DNA from: Strigamia acuminata
Lineage: Eukaryota; Arthropoda; Chilopoda; Geophilomorpha; Linotaeniidae
DNA: 64,000 nt
NCBI GenBank assembly: GCA_949358305.1
Contig: OX442322.1
Coordinates: forward strand, 3,968,001 to 4,032,000
Reading direction: 5' to 3'
Numbering within the stretch: position 1 is the first letter of the stretch; each line of letters begins with the position of its first letter. Both the position numbers and the translations under genes were made by a program. The notes under the pieces were generated by a model that searched no databases, was not told the DNA's origin, and saw nothing but the letters and a program-made list of their open reading frames with translations. Shown piece by piece: positions 10,345 to 22,294 of the stretch.

Positions 10345-13300
10345 CTACTTCGAGACGAAAATGCGTGATAATAAATTCCGGAGGCGCTCTGAACTGAGCC
10401 ACTTGGTGAAAATGTCGGATACATTTATCTCACCCGGAATCTTGCGGAGTTCGAAACATCCGGCAATATGCCACTCACGAAGCCAGTGAAATTTTACTCG
10501 AATATGTTTCGTTTTCGAGTTCTCGATATCGTTGTTTGTGAACTGAATCGAGGCGAGGGCATCGGAAAATATGATCGGTTTCGATAATCGACGTAAAGGT
10601 GGAAATACTTGATAAATACTGTCCAACCAGTATAATTCCTTGACGATTTCGACTAATGCCACAAACTCGGCTTCCATGGTGGAGCAAGCAACACTGGTCT
10701 GTTTTTTGCAGCTCCAGCCAATGGGCACACTTCCGATGTAGACAATGTATCCGCCGAATGATCTCGATGTAGCAATGTCGGAGGCCCAAGAGGCGTCTGT
10801 GCAACCCCACAGTTGACTCGAATTGCATTTCGAAAGTTCGATGGAATAATCACTCGTATTGGCCACATATCGAAGAACTTGAAGCAAACACTTAATGTGG
10901 CTTTGGTCGTAGCAGTTGTTGTACTGAGAGAGAGCGATGACCGAGTATAAGATGTCGGGACGAGTGCGAGAAGCAAGGAAAAGTAACGATCCGATGAGCG
11001 ACCGATACGGGAAATCCGGAAGATTGTCCAACGAGCCTTTCACGAGCGTGGTTCCCGGTGTAACAGGCACTTTAATGAGTGCATCGGACGAAACATTAAA
11101 CTTTTTGAGGAGTTTATCGATGTAATTGCGTTGAGTCATGAAGACTTTCCCGTCACGACGCTCGAATTCCACTCCGAGCAACTTGGTTATCGGGCCGAGG
11201 GTGACGATTTCGAACTTGCTCGTGATCAATGCAAGAATACGGTCTCGGATGTTTTCCGACGCGTAAAATAAAACGATGTCGTCAACGTAAACTAACATGA
11301 TGGCCGAATGTCCAAATGCGTAAACGCAATTACAAGCCGGAAATTTCTGGAATCCGAGTCTGGTTAACGTTTCATCGAGCTTTTGGTACCACATGCGCCC
11401 CGACGGATGAAAACCGTAAAGCGACCTGGTCAACAACCAGACGTTGTCGGGCGAGGAGCATGTGGCACCGGCGGGAATCCGCATGTAGATTTCGTGGTCG
11501 AGGTCGCCGTAGAGGTAGGCACATTTTACGTCGAGATGAGTATCCCTCCATCCCAACAAGACGACTAGAAGACAGAAGAAGAATCGGATGAGCACGAAGT
11601 TAACTACCGGGCTAAAAACTTCATCGAAATCAACGCCCATTGTTTGGCGGAAACCTTGTGCGACAAGTCAGGCACGGTATCGATGAATTGTCCCGGTGGC
11701 GTCCGATTTTAACTTGAAAATCCACTTGCAACCTAGGACTGTCTTATCCGGTGGACGCGGAACCTCTTTGTAAACCTCGCGCTTCTTGAAAGTAGAAAGC
11801 TCCTCGTCGATTGCTTCGGTCCATTTCGGTGCTTCGGGCAATTTAACCGCTTCGGCATATGTGGCCGGTTCCCGAAAACACATGAGGACACGATGAGGCG
11901 ACGGGGGAACGTAGGGCATGTGGTGTTCCAAATTGCCAAAAAAGAAAATAGACTCGTCATACGGTAGCCGATGTGCGAAACAATAAGCGGCGATATCGTT
12001 CTGCGACCGCAAGCGGACACCGTGTTCCGGATAATAATAAACGTCGACCTTGATCTTTCCCGGGATTTGATCTTTCCGGAGATGTTCCTCTCTCCTCCAT
12101 CCGCTGAAGGGCGAAACGCCGCCAATGAAACTCCAAGGGCAATGAAGAGCACGTAAAGGGGCCAAATTAGGCGTACCCGGAGCGGGAATAGGCAAGGCGG
12201 CCGCTTCGTCAAGAAGGTCGTCGTCAAAGTCAGAACCCTGTACAGACATCGCCGTGGTATCGTCAAGACATGGAAGAGTTGGGTAAGAGATCGAACGTCG
12301 CAGCTGGGGTAAACGCGTGGAACGTATGGTTGGAGAAAATTGGCCATGTCCTGCAACGGTCGCTGCAGTAACGGAGTCATCGGCAGCGGTCACGGAGCCA
12401 TCAGGAATAGCCTCACCATCCAGAGGCACGCTTGCAGCGGCGGACGGGGCAAATGAAACGAAAGACGGAGCGGTCGAAGCGACAGACTGAGCACGACTGA
12501 TAATTCCATCATCGTCACTACTGCCGGCGGAAGAATCGTTATCCGAATCGCGACGTTGTCGAGGCCAAGGTTGAGTTGGGAAATTATCATGAAAAGTGAC
12601 ACGCGACGGGGTGTGGCCACGAGCAGGCTCCTCCATGGGTGGAGCATTGTCATCCGGATCCGGAACATAAAAGGGCGAGCGTTTAAAGTTCTGCCGTTCA
12701 TCAGTTTCGGTGACAGTGTTCGTAGCCGGATTCAAAACACGATATCCTCGAGTTCCTGAAGCATAGCCGACGAGGAATCCCTCCCAAGCTCAAGGGTCCA
12801 GTTTATTGCGTCCAGGTGCGGTAAAGTGCACCCAGCACTTAGAACCGATTTTACGAAAATGTCTGACGGAAAGGGCACGCTGTCGCCACAAAATGTATGG
12901 GATTTCGTCGTTGAGCTTTGAATGCGGACTACGGTTTTTGATGTACACGAATGTCACAGCAAGTTCGGCCCAAAGCGTAATCGGAAATCCGGTTTCGGAT
13001 CTAACGGAACGGAGATAATCGCCCATCGTCCGGTTCAGGCGTTCGGCGACTCCATTCATCTGTGGGCTCGCGGGGTTGGTCCGTTGCGCAACAATACCCT
13101 TGTCGGCGAGATAACGGTCAAAATCCCTTGAAATGAATTCTCCTCCACGGTCGGTACGAATCGTTTTGATCCGGCAATCGGCTATACGTTCGACACGGGA
13201 AACAAAGTCTTTGAACGTAGCGAAAACATTGGATTTACGGGCAATCGGGAAAAGCCAGGCATACCTGGTGGCGTCGTCGATAATGGTGAAGGCGAAATTA

Positions 13301-15224
13301 GCGCCACCAATGGAAGGCAGTCTCGACGGGCCCCAGACGTCCATGTGAAGCAATTCAAGCGGTTTCGTGGTCGAAGGCGCGGAAATCGACTTATGCGGAG
13401 CACGCGTAGACTTGGCGACACGGCACGTGTTGCATGAAAGTTCCTGTCGAACAGCAGCTGGATCAAGTCCGTAAACCTGGGAGTTAGCAGCCAAAGTCCG
13501 CATGGCTTTGGTGTGCAGGTGACCCAGTCTGCTGTGCCACAATCCCGTGGCATCCGCGACATTGACCGACGTAGTAACCGGTTTAGGAGGTGATGTTGCA
13601 TTTGACTTAGCAACAGGAGGAGGTGATGTTGCGTTTGACTTGGCAATGGGAAGAGGAGAGGTGAGGGCATTGGAATACATCCGGATCTGTTGAGGTTGGG
13701 ATCCGGGAATAGGAGCAGGACTGGTAGGAAAAAATGAAGGGACCAGTAAGGTGTTGGAGGAGACGGGCAAGCGGAAATCGGTCATATTGTCAGCCGACTT
13801 CGTCTTAGCCTTGTTGGAAGGCTTGGGCAATGCGGGAAAGTCTTCTTCCTTCGTCACTAGAGTGGTCGGTGTCGGAGTCGGAGGCAACGATGAAACGGGT
13901 GGAGAACTCGAAACATTAGTCGGAGCGGCGAATGGCGAGATAAGCCCATCCACGAAATAAAGTCCAGACTTCTGTTTCGCCCGAAGAACACTTAGTTTGA
14001 TGTCCGTTTCATACATATGCAATTCCGAGTTGTGAATGTGGATGTGATGTCCGCATTTATCAATCCGAGAAACCGAGATTAAGTTGGCGCTGAAGTCAGG
14101 TGCGAATAAGACGTCGCGTAGCATTACGGTGCATTCGCAGCCATCGATGAGCGACTTGACCGGAACGTCACCTTTGCCTGTGACCTTCGAACTGCCTTGT
14201 CCTAACTCGATGTTAAACGGGACAACGGAAACAAAGTTCGTGAACCACGCTTGAACGTGCGAGACGTGGTCTGTTGCGCCACAATCAACGATCCACTCGT
14301 GGCATTGGAGGAAATGTACAGTCGGTGCTGTAACAACTGGTGGCGCAGACAAGAGGTACGCAGCATCACGTCTCGGGCGGGAAATTTCACGGCTTTGACC
14401 ACCGGGTTGCTGAGAATTGGTTCTTTTCCGTCGTCGGTTTTTGCTGCGAGATCGACCTTGTAGTGCAGCTGCCGGTTGCTGTTCCTTCGATTGTCGGCGC
14501 GGAAGAGGGCATTTGTTCGCGTAGTGGCCCATCTGATCGCAATTGAAACAACAAATTTGCGATAGTGGACGAGGATTGCGAGATTGACTGCGGTTGCGAT
14601 TGTCCGCGGCGAATGCCGACGTCTTCTTCGTATTGTGATCGGATTTCAACTTCAAACGAAGGTATTCCGACAAGAGCTGTTCGGAGACTTTGGCCGGGGT
14701 AAAATTCGCCAACGGCCAATGGTAAATGGAGAACGTTGCCTGGTCGTAATCCGCCGGAAGAAAATCGAGGTACTGGTAGGCCTGATGTCGAGGGAGAATG
14801 TCCTCCGATGTCCTTCAATTGACGAACCATCAGGTCTACACGCCCCATCTCCTCGTTCGGCTCCAGTTTCAATTGCAAGAACTGTCGGCGCATAGCTGCC
14901 TGACGGGCGAGTGAACTGGGGGCGTAGATCTTGGCGAGCATGTCCCATTGTTCCTTCGGTGTCTCGCAGCCATCGAGTGCCGACTGTTTGGCTTCGGATA
15001 CCAAACAATAAATGGTTCCTAGGGCTCGTTCCTTGCGACGTTGATATTTGCGTTTCTCCTTGTCATCCGCCGTCTTCAGGAAATCCTCCTCGCCGTCTTC
15101 TGTGACGTGATGCCACAGGCCTTCACTTTTGAGCAACATCTTAACTGTTCGTTGCCATTGTTCGTAGTTGCCGGTCGTCAGGACCGGTACACGTCCCGAC
15201 GTCGCTTCGGAAGCCTTTTGCATG
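10345..15224 (-). pseudogene. Copia-2 gag-pol polyprotein, three lesions
   Basis: Starting at the ATG at 15224, the order is: gag (UBN2-like, with LWHHVTEDGE and ARQAAMRRQFLQL), a zinc knuckle (CFNCDQMGHYANKC), protease (WIVDCGATDHVSH), GAG-pre-integrase (LWHSRLGHLH), integrase core (HMDVWGPS, FTIIDDATRY, IRTDRGGEFIS and NGVAERLNRT), connection domain, RT (VYVDDIV) and RNase H (SVACSTMEAEFVAL) ending DIFTKWLSSERLR. The lesions are a one-base-type frameshift in gag near 14815-14825, an in-frame TGA at about 12790 between integrase and connection domain, and a TGA at about 11667 just before the RT motif LVAQGF. Both stops sit where the flanking frame simply continues. Confidence 0.88.
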
Positions 15225-15946
15225 ATTGCGGAGGAAAAATCGTCGAAAAATTTCCGAAAATCGAAGCACAATTGACGAAATCAAAGCACTTTTCACTCGA
15301 AGCACTCGAAGCACTACCGACGCACACACAAACGTTGTTCGAAGCGGAAAGACCTCGACGGGGAGCCAATGCTAAAATTGGCTTGAAAACCTTAGACAAG
15401 TGTCCCCCTAACGTCCTTTATGACCACCTGGGGCCGCGGGAATGTTAGGTGGCGCAGGGCTCAGCCTTGTCTAAGAATACAGTGACGCTTGCCCAGATTT
15501 GGACGAAGGGCGCCAAGGATTCTAATTGACCCACACCAAAAAAACTTAAAACTAACAAATAAATTCGAAATCTGAAATAAAAAGAAGGAGAAGTTGATGA
15601 ATCTGTATGCACAGACGTCCCTGTGCACACCGCGCATAAAAAATGCGGAATTCTTCAAAAGATCGCCGACCGATTTCGAAAATCGGGAAAAAAATCGCCG
15701 TCCGATTGTGAAAATCGGGAAAAACTTCTGAAAAAAAATTCGCCGTACATCGGGGTACTAAGCGAGATGAAGTTCTATGTGGCCACACTGTACTCCGGGG
15801 TACAAAGTGTGTCGAGACATCGGAAATTCGGCGAAAAACTGAAAATAAACAAAAATTTCCGCACAAATCGCGAAAAAATCGCGAAATTAACGGAAAATTA
15901 GTGAAAAAACGAGGCACTGGTGTCTTTCCAGGCCTCTGCTACCACT
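15225..15946 (-). other. Copia-2 leader with initiator tRNA-Met primer-binding site
   Basis: This is the untranslated leader between the 5' LTR and gag. The complement of 15933-15944 reads TGGTAGCAGAGG, 12 nt matching the 3' end of animal initiator tRNA-Met, two bases inside the LTR. The short ORFs in the leader have no recognisable similarity. Confidence 0.75.
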
Positions 15947-16503
15947 TGTAGCTCTGTGGCGCAATAAATGCACGATAAATCGTGCTGGAAGCGTGAAAAT
16001 AACGTGCTCACGGCAATGCATGAGCTGGAAAAATTGCCGTGATGCGTAAACGCGAGTTCGGGTCTGTATTGGGCCAGAAAACGCGTGTACCACACTTATA
16101 AAGACGTGTGGCACATAAACTAATACTGATAATTAACAAAATACACTTTAATTCGAGAAAACTTACATAATTGATCCAAAAACCATTGGAAAACATAGAG
16201 AAACACACTGGCTGTGTGCGCGGCCATTTGCAATGTGCCAGAGACATCTGGTGGCCGATATTATAAACAATAATAATGAAAAACATAAGAACAAGATAGA
16301 AGATGCATGAAACCTAATGTATTGAGTACATTTAACCCGGTATCATGCATTCTCTTTACAAACAAGCATGAAAACACTAAATAAACACTGAATAACCCAG
16401 GAAAATGGAAACAATTACCGATAAATGATAAAATAAACATTTTAAAGCCATTTCACATCGAAAAACGATTTAATTAGGTGAAAAGCGGTTCCAAAGTCCA
16501 ACA
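15947..16503 (-). repeat. Copia-2 5' LTR
   Basis: Identical in length to the left LTR, with about three substitutions (for example GTGGCGC against GTGACGC at the start). Confidence 0.92.
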
Positions 16504-16918
16504 GTTTCTAGGACCAGTACCTATAATTTGGAGATCTGCAAAGCAGTCCTTGGTTGCAGCATCCGCAATGGAATCGGAATTATACGCTATGACTGATTTA
16601 GTGAAAGAAGTTATTTGGTTAACACGCATTTTAACCGAATGTTCTCGTGTCTTACCGATTGATGATGCACATCCAACTATTTTCGTGGACAATCAGAATG
16701 TACTTTTCAATTTGAAGAATCATGTGGAGAATCGATTGACACGTTATATGGATATAAGATTTAAGTTCGTTCGAGAGCATTTGATGTTAGATTTATTTAA
16801 AATCATGTATGTTAACACAAAGTTTAATTATGCAGATTTATTTACCAAACCTTTAATGAAAGGAAGATTGTTATCTTTAGTTCCATATTTAGCCTCTCTG
16901 CAAGAAACAGCAAATTAG
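16504..16918 (+). pseudogene. Copia-1 RNase H, C-terminal end of pol
   Basis: This resumes the frame cut at 9741: WRSAKQSLVAASAMESELYAM, VDNQNV and NYADLFTKPL are the closing RNase H motifs of Ty1/copia pol, ending at a natural stop. A purine tract (AATTAGGGGCAG) and the 3' LTR follow at once. Confidence 0.85.
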
Positions 16919-16926
16919 GGGCAGTT

Positions 16927-17109
16927 TGTTAATGTAATTTGCTATCTCGATAAGAGATGGCACTCTTCTCTGTTTAATTTTATGTATCACCACCTGGTGA
17001 CAATTTCTTTTATTCATCACTATTAAAGTCTCCAAGATGGCGACCTACATGGCCGTGTGTGTTTCTTCACCTGACAACACTTCTAGAGATATAAAGATAA
17101 GCGCCAACA
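16927..17109 (+). repeat. Copia-1 3' LTR (about 183 bp)
   Basis: It starts TGTTAATG directly after the purine tract and ends GCGCCAACA, where copia-3 coding sequence begins on the other strand. The TGTT...AACA ends fit an LTR. It contains CCAAGATGGC at 17032. The right boundary is inferred from where copia-3 homology begins; the 5' LTR is outside the window. Confidence 0.65.
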
Positions 17110-18086
17110 GTGCAGGATTAGGATTAGGTAACGGTTTAGTAGGAGTTAGGGTCGGAATATGGTTTACGACGTCCGGAGGAAGTAACTCCATACGAAAATC
17201 CGTTATGTGCTGCATTTTAGATTTCGGTTTCCTTTTCGGTTTCGGAATGGGCTCGAAATCAACCTCGGAAGTGACCAATGTCTTGACAGGAACTGTCGGT
17301 GGAGGCTGAAGAGCTGTCGAAACTGTTGTCGAAATAGTCGGAGTCACACAAAGTCCGTCAACGTAATATAATCCACCCTTCTCTTTTGCTCGGAGAACCG
17401 ATGAGCGAATGTCAGATTGGTAAACATTTATTTCTCCGTCGTATACGTGGATGTGAAACTTATGTCTGTCGATTTTGCTCACGGAGACCAGATTTGCCTC
17501 AAAGTTTGGTGCAAATAAGACATTGTGCAATGTTACGAAGCAATCACACTTATCAATCGAGGTCTGAAGTCGTACATTTCCACGTCCGGTGACTTTGGAC
17601 TTGCCCTGTCCGAGCTCGATGTCGAATGGCGTAATCTGTTCAAAGTCCGAAAACCACGACTGAATGTGAGAAACGTGGTCGGTGGCCCCGCAGTCAACGA
17701 TCCATTCGTTTGACTGCATAAAATGTGCAATGGGACTCTCGATGATTTGAGGACAATTTACGAAAAAGTTCGCATCTCGGCGTGGTCTGGAACTGCCTCG
17801 GGGTTTGGAATCCTCCTGCTTCGGCGCGTTTTTATTACGTTGACGGCTCTTGCTGCGAGATGAGCGTTGGACTTGTGCAGCGGGTGCCTGGCGATTCTGT
17901 CCATCGCCTTTCTGATGAGGGCACTTATTCGCATAATGTCCAAGTTCTTGGCAGTTAAAACATTTCACCGTAGACAAATCACGCGAAGGTCGAGACGAGT
18001 TCCGTTGTTGCCGAGACTGATTAGTGTTCAAAGCATGCGCTGAAGATTGTTGGGAATTGTTCGTATGTATTGACTTTAGACGCATG
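17110..18086 (-). pseudogene. Copia-3 gag end and protease, cut at both sides
   Basis: On the minus strand it reads from the 6-bp target duplication into an Asn/Gln/Ser-rich stretch, a zinc knuckle (CFNCQELGHYANKC), an Arg/Ser-rich region and the protease (WIVDCGATDHVSH), ending in a Pro-rich linker where copia-1 is inserted. It is collinear with copia-2. Its N-terminal gag half is at 32018-32598, 14 kb away across the palindrome, and the two halves rejoin in frame. The remaining pol would lie left of copia-1, outside the window. Confidence 0.82.
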
Positions 18087-18157
18087 AGTAGTGGGTTTGT
18101 GGGGATCCTGGGCCAGTGGTTGGTGGTGAGGGGGGGGTGGGGGTGGTGAGGGTTAAG

Positions 18158-18245
18158 TGGGGAGGGGGAGATAAGGGGAGGGGGAGATAAGGGGAGGGGG
18201 AGATAAGGGGAGGGGGAGATAAGTGGAGGGGGAGATAAGGGGAGA
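18158..18245 (+). repeat. G-rich terminal repeat, left end
   Basis: Five to six copies of the 16-bp unit GGGGAGGGGGAGATAA, preceded by more G runs (18127-18150). G runs of four to five bases at this spacing can form G-quadruplexes on the strand with its 5' end at the element terminus. Confidence 0.85.
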
Positions 18246-18740
18246 GCTAAGTGGGGGTGACTAATTGCTTCAATCAATTAGATCATTAGATCATTGTGTC
18301 TTAGTCTATTATTTGTTATTGTTGTTTTACTTTACTTAAGTGCCTCGTTGTTTTTCCCAAAATTCAAAGGACCCTTAGGTTACTTTTAACTAAAGGCAGG
18401 ATATTATTGGCTAGTCATCTTTGATCACTTGGAATCATCAATCAATTAGTCTTATCATTTGATCTTTGTATCCTAGACTGTTATTTGTTATTGGTGTTTT
18501 TCTTTACTTAAGTGCCCTGTTGATGTTTTTCCCAAATTTTCAAAGGACCCTGGTATCATCATTCAATTAGACTTATCATTTGATCATTGTGTCCTAGACT
18601 ATTATTTGTTATTGTTGTTTTTCTTTACTTATGTATCATGTTGTTGTTTTTCCTAAATTTTCAATGAACCCAAAGGCTACTTTAAACCAAAGGAAGGATA
18701 TTATTGGCTTGACATCCTAACCCGTGAGAAACTAGTAATG

Positions 18741-18748
18741 TATATATA
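18741..18748 (+). promoter_or_regulatory. TATA box of the left PC4-like gene
   Basis: TATATATA, 78 bp ahead of the ATG at 18827; the right arm has the same sequence in mirror position. Confidence 0.5.
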
Positions 18749-18826
18749 CCTGCAATTTCCTACACACTTCTCTTCACTTCTTCCATCGCATTTTGGGATA
18801 CTCACCATTTCTTTCACAAACTAGCC

Positions 18827-19336
18827 ATGTGTACTACTACAAGCAGCAGAATCCTCTCACTTGGTGGGGAGAATTATTGCCAAATCACCTCATTTTTGTC
18901 AACTGTTTTTATCCACCTGAGACGTTTTCAATCTTGCTCGAATGGAAAACTTTATCCTAGTTGTGAAGGTATGGCTATGAATACGTCATTATTTTATGAT
19001 TTCATGAACCATTGGGAGCAGATTTCAAGCGAACTTTCATCTATGAAAAACAATCCAATGAAAACATCATCATCTATTGACTGTGGTGGTGTATTAGTTA
19101 GCATAAGCAAGTCAAAAACTGCAGTTGTATCCATGAAGATATGGTGTTCTTGTAACCCAGGAATGTTTATTATTCTTCCTATTGATCAATGGCGTCAACT
19201 CTTGATGTATAAATCATATATATTTTCAACCATTGATGTGGCATTGGCAAAGCTGCAAGATTGTAACCCATTTGATGAGGAGGAAACACCTGCTGCAACT
19301 GGAATTGAAACTTCAACCACATCTCGTGTTTTCTGA
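18827..19336 (+). CDS. PC4-like candidate protein, 169 aa (left copy, intact)
   Basis: An uninterrupted 169-codon ORF from an ATG, with a TATA box upstream and pointing inward to the tandem array. Residues 86-143 show a beta-rich stretch (GGVLVSISKSKTAVVSMKIW), then IILPIDQWRQLL, then a helix ending TIDVALAKL. This order matches the PC4/Sub1 single-strand-DNA-binding fold, whose C-terminus has 'I-S-L-x-x-x-Q-W-x-x-L' followed by 'I-D-x-A-x-x-x-L'. The match is by eye, so I treat it as a candidate; if right, the role would be single-stranded DNA binding in transcription or replication. The N-terminal 50 residues are Cys/Ser-rich and unrecognised; the C-terminus is acidic and then Thr/Ser-rich. 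Confidence 0.5.
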   Translation: MCTTTSSRILSLGGENYCQITSFLSTVFIHLRRFQSCSNGKLYPSCEGMAMNTSLFYDFMNHWEQISSELSSMKNNPMKTSSSIDCGGVLVSISKSKTAVVSMKIWCSCNPGMFIILPIDQWRQLLMYKSYIFSTIDVALAKLQDCNPFDEEETPAATGIETSTTSRVF

Positions 19337-19917
19337 TGAAAATGATGAAGATTAGATTTCTACTTAATTTGTTATTTGTATTGATATAATGGAAATTGTA
19401 TACTTTTTGTTTAGATTTTTTGTACATATTTCTACTTTATATTAATTATAAGTTAGCGATAAAATTGCTTTATTTTCATTCTACCATTGAATTGGGGTTG
19501 TAGTCTCCTTTTTTTTTTAACATAATAATGCATATCTCTTCCTTTGAAATACAGCATAAACTGTAATATCATGTATGCATATATTGTTTCTATGATTTCT
19601 CACTAGTAGGTGCGCGAGCAGCTTGAGGTTATGTGAATGAAAACGAGTAACCTGTGCAGCACTTACGTTGCATGAAGACTAATGAACTGCATGAGGAGTT
19701 TGAGCTGGTGTACCATTCACTGTGTTAACAGGAGTCCATAGCAATCTATTGTTACGCATCACATTTTGCTGAGAACACAACTACTTTCAAGTGAATATTG
19801 GAACTCTATTCAATTGGATCTAATCGAGCGGATCATACCCACCCAAACTCAACCCGTTAGTGTTATGATATTATGACACGACAACACATTGAACCTCTTC
19901 CTGATTCTACAGATGGT
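19337..19917. other. Downstream region of the left PC4-like gene
   Basis: About 580 bp without a supported gene. It includes AT-rich 3' sequence with ATTAAT and TTTATT words and a more mixed segment (19610-19900) of no recognised kind. It is mirrored at 30186-30767. Confidence 0.5.
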
Positions 19918-22110
19918 GAGTAATTTTAAATGAATCAAAAGTGCTTTAAAATAAATCAAAAGTGATTTAAAATGAATCAAAGTGATTTAAAATGAATCAA
20001 AGGTGATTTAAAATGAATCAAAAGCGATATAAATTGAATCAAAATATGATCAAAACTCATTCAAAATGAATCAAAATATGATCAAAACTCAATCTTAATG
20101 AATCAAAATGAATAAAAAAAAAGAATGAAAATTTGAATGAAACAAATACTTAATCAAAATGAATCAAAAATGATTCAAAACTTAAACAAAAGAAATCAAA
20201 ACTTAATCAAATGAATCAAAATCAATCAAAACTGATTCAAAACGAAATCAAAGTGAATCAAAGTGATTTCAAATGAATCAAAAGTGATTTAAAATTTATC
20301 AAAATTTAATCAAAATATATCAAAACTTAATGAAATGAAATCAAAACTTAATGAAATCAAATCAAAACTTAATGAAATGAAATCAAAACTTAATGAAATG
20401 AAATCAAAACTTAAACAAAAGAAATCAAAACTTAATCAAACTGAATCAAAATTGTTTCAAAACTTTATCAAAATGAAACAAAACTGATTCAAAACTTAAT
20501 TAAAATGAATCAAAAATGTTTCAAAACTTAATCAAAATCAATCAAAACTGATTCAAAACGAAATCAAATTGAATCAAAGTGATTTCAAATGAATCAAAAG
20601 TGATTTAAAATTTATCAAAACTTAATCAAAATATATCAAAACTTAATGAAATGAAATCAAAACTTAATAAAATCAAAACTTAATGAAATGAAATCAAAAC
20701 TTAATGAAATGAAATCAAAACTTAAACAAAAGAAATCAAAACTTAATCAAACTGAATCAAAATTGTTTCAAAACTTTATCAAAATGAAACAAAACTGATT
20801 CAAAACTTAATCAAAATGAATCAAAAATGTTTCAAAACTTAATCAAAATCAATCAAAACTGATTCAAAACGAAATCAAATTGAATCAAAGTGATTTCAAA
20901 TGAATCAAAAGTGATTTAAAATTTATCAAAACTTAATCAAAATATATCAAAACTTAATGAAATCAAATCAAAACTTAATGAAATCAAATCAAAACTTAAT
21001 GAAATCAAATCAAAACTTAAACAAAATAAATCAAAACTAAATCCAAATGAAATCAAAACTAAATCTAAATGAAATCAAAACTAAATCCAAATGAAATCAA
21101 AACTAAATCCAAATAAAATCAAAACTAAATCCAAATGAAATCAAAACTAAATCAAAATGAAATCAAAACTTAAACAAATAAAATCAAAACTTAATCAAAA
21201 TAAATCAAATAAATAAAAAAGGAATCAAAATTTCAAATGAAACAAATACTTAATCAAAATAAATAAAAAAAAAAAAAAAAAAAAAAATGAAATCAAAACT
21301 TAAACAAATGAAATCAAAACTAAATCCAAATGGAATCAAAACTTAATCAAAATGAAATCAAATCACATTCAAAACTAAATCCAAATGAAATCAAAACTTA
21401 AACAAATAAAATCAAAACTTAAACAAATGAAATCAAAACTTAAACAAATGAAATTAAAACTTAAACAAATGAAATCAAAACTTAAACAAATGAAATCAAA
21501 ACTTAAACAAATGAAATCAAAACTAAAACAAAATAAATCAAAACTTAATCAAAACTTAATCTAAACGAAGTCAAATCTCAATCAAAACTGAATCGAAATG
21601 AAATCAAAACTCATTCAAAACTTAATCGTAATGATACAAATACTCAATCAAAACTTAATCAAAATGAAACAAAATGAATCAAAACTAATTCAAAACTTAA
21701 TCAAAATGAATCAAAAATGATTCAAAACTTAAACAAAATAAATCAAAACTTAATCAAATGAATCAAAACTCAATCAAAACTTAATCGAAATAAAACAAAT
21801 ACTTAATCAAAACTTAATCGTAATGAAACAAATACTTAATCAAAACTTAATCTGAATGAAATCAAAACTCAATCAAAACTTTAATTGAAATGAAACAAAT
21901 ACTTAATCAAAACTTAATCAAAATGAAAACAAATCTCAATCAAAACTTAATTGAAATGAAATAAAAACTGAATCAAAACTTAATTGTAATGAAACAAATA
22001 CTTAATCAAATCAATCAAAACTGATTCCAAAACTTAATCGAATGTTTCAAAACTTAATCAAAAATGATTCAACATTTATTCAAAATGAAGCAAATACTTA
22101 ATCAATTTTT
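19918..22110. repeat. AT-rich tandem array, left arm (about 2.2 kb)
   Basis: Continuous degenerate repeats built on AATCAAAACTT / AATGAATCAAAA words (about 11-22 bp), with higher-order blocks and one long A run at about 21260. It lies between two convergent genes. Confidence 0.9.
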
Positions 22111-22294
22111 ACTTCATAATTTATAGATTAAACTGATAATTTGTTGATTTCTCTTAGATTTGATTGAAATGTCACTCAGAACTTTCACTGCTGGGAAATA
22201 ATGATTAAAAATAAAAGTAAAAAAATAAAAAAAAATAAAAAAAAAAATAAATAATGGGTTTTAAAATGACAAAATTTATTTTTTATAATTTTTA

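Larger units (their letters stand above)
9742..16503 (-). mobile_element. Copia-2, complete Ty1/copia retrotransposon (6.76 kb)
   Basis: Two 557-bp LTRs (9742-10298 and 15947-16503; TGTAGC...CCAACA) flank a minus-strand gag-pol. The 5-bp duplication GTTTC (9737-9741 and 16504-16508) lies outside, in the copia-1 RNase H codons. I count about three differences between the LTRs, so insertion was recent. A primer-binding site matching initiator tRNA-Met lies inside the right LTR, and a purine-rich tract inside the left one. The coding region has two in-frame TGA codons and a gag frameshift, so the copy is not autonomous. Confidence 0.92.

Noticed and set aside
19918-22110. The regular repeat array as a CRISPR array
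   Set aside because: Units are 11-22-bp AT-rich words with no unique spacers, in a eukaryotic context with introns.
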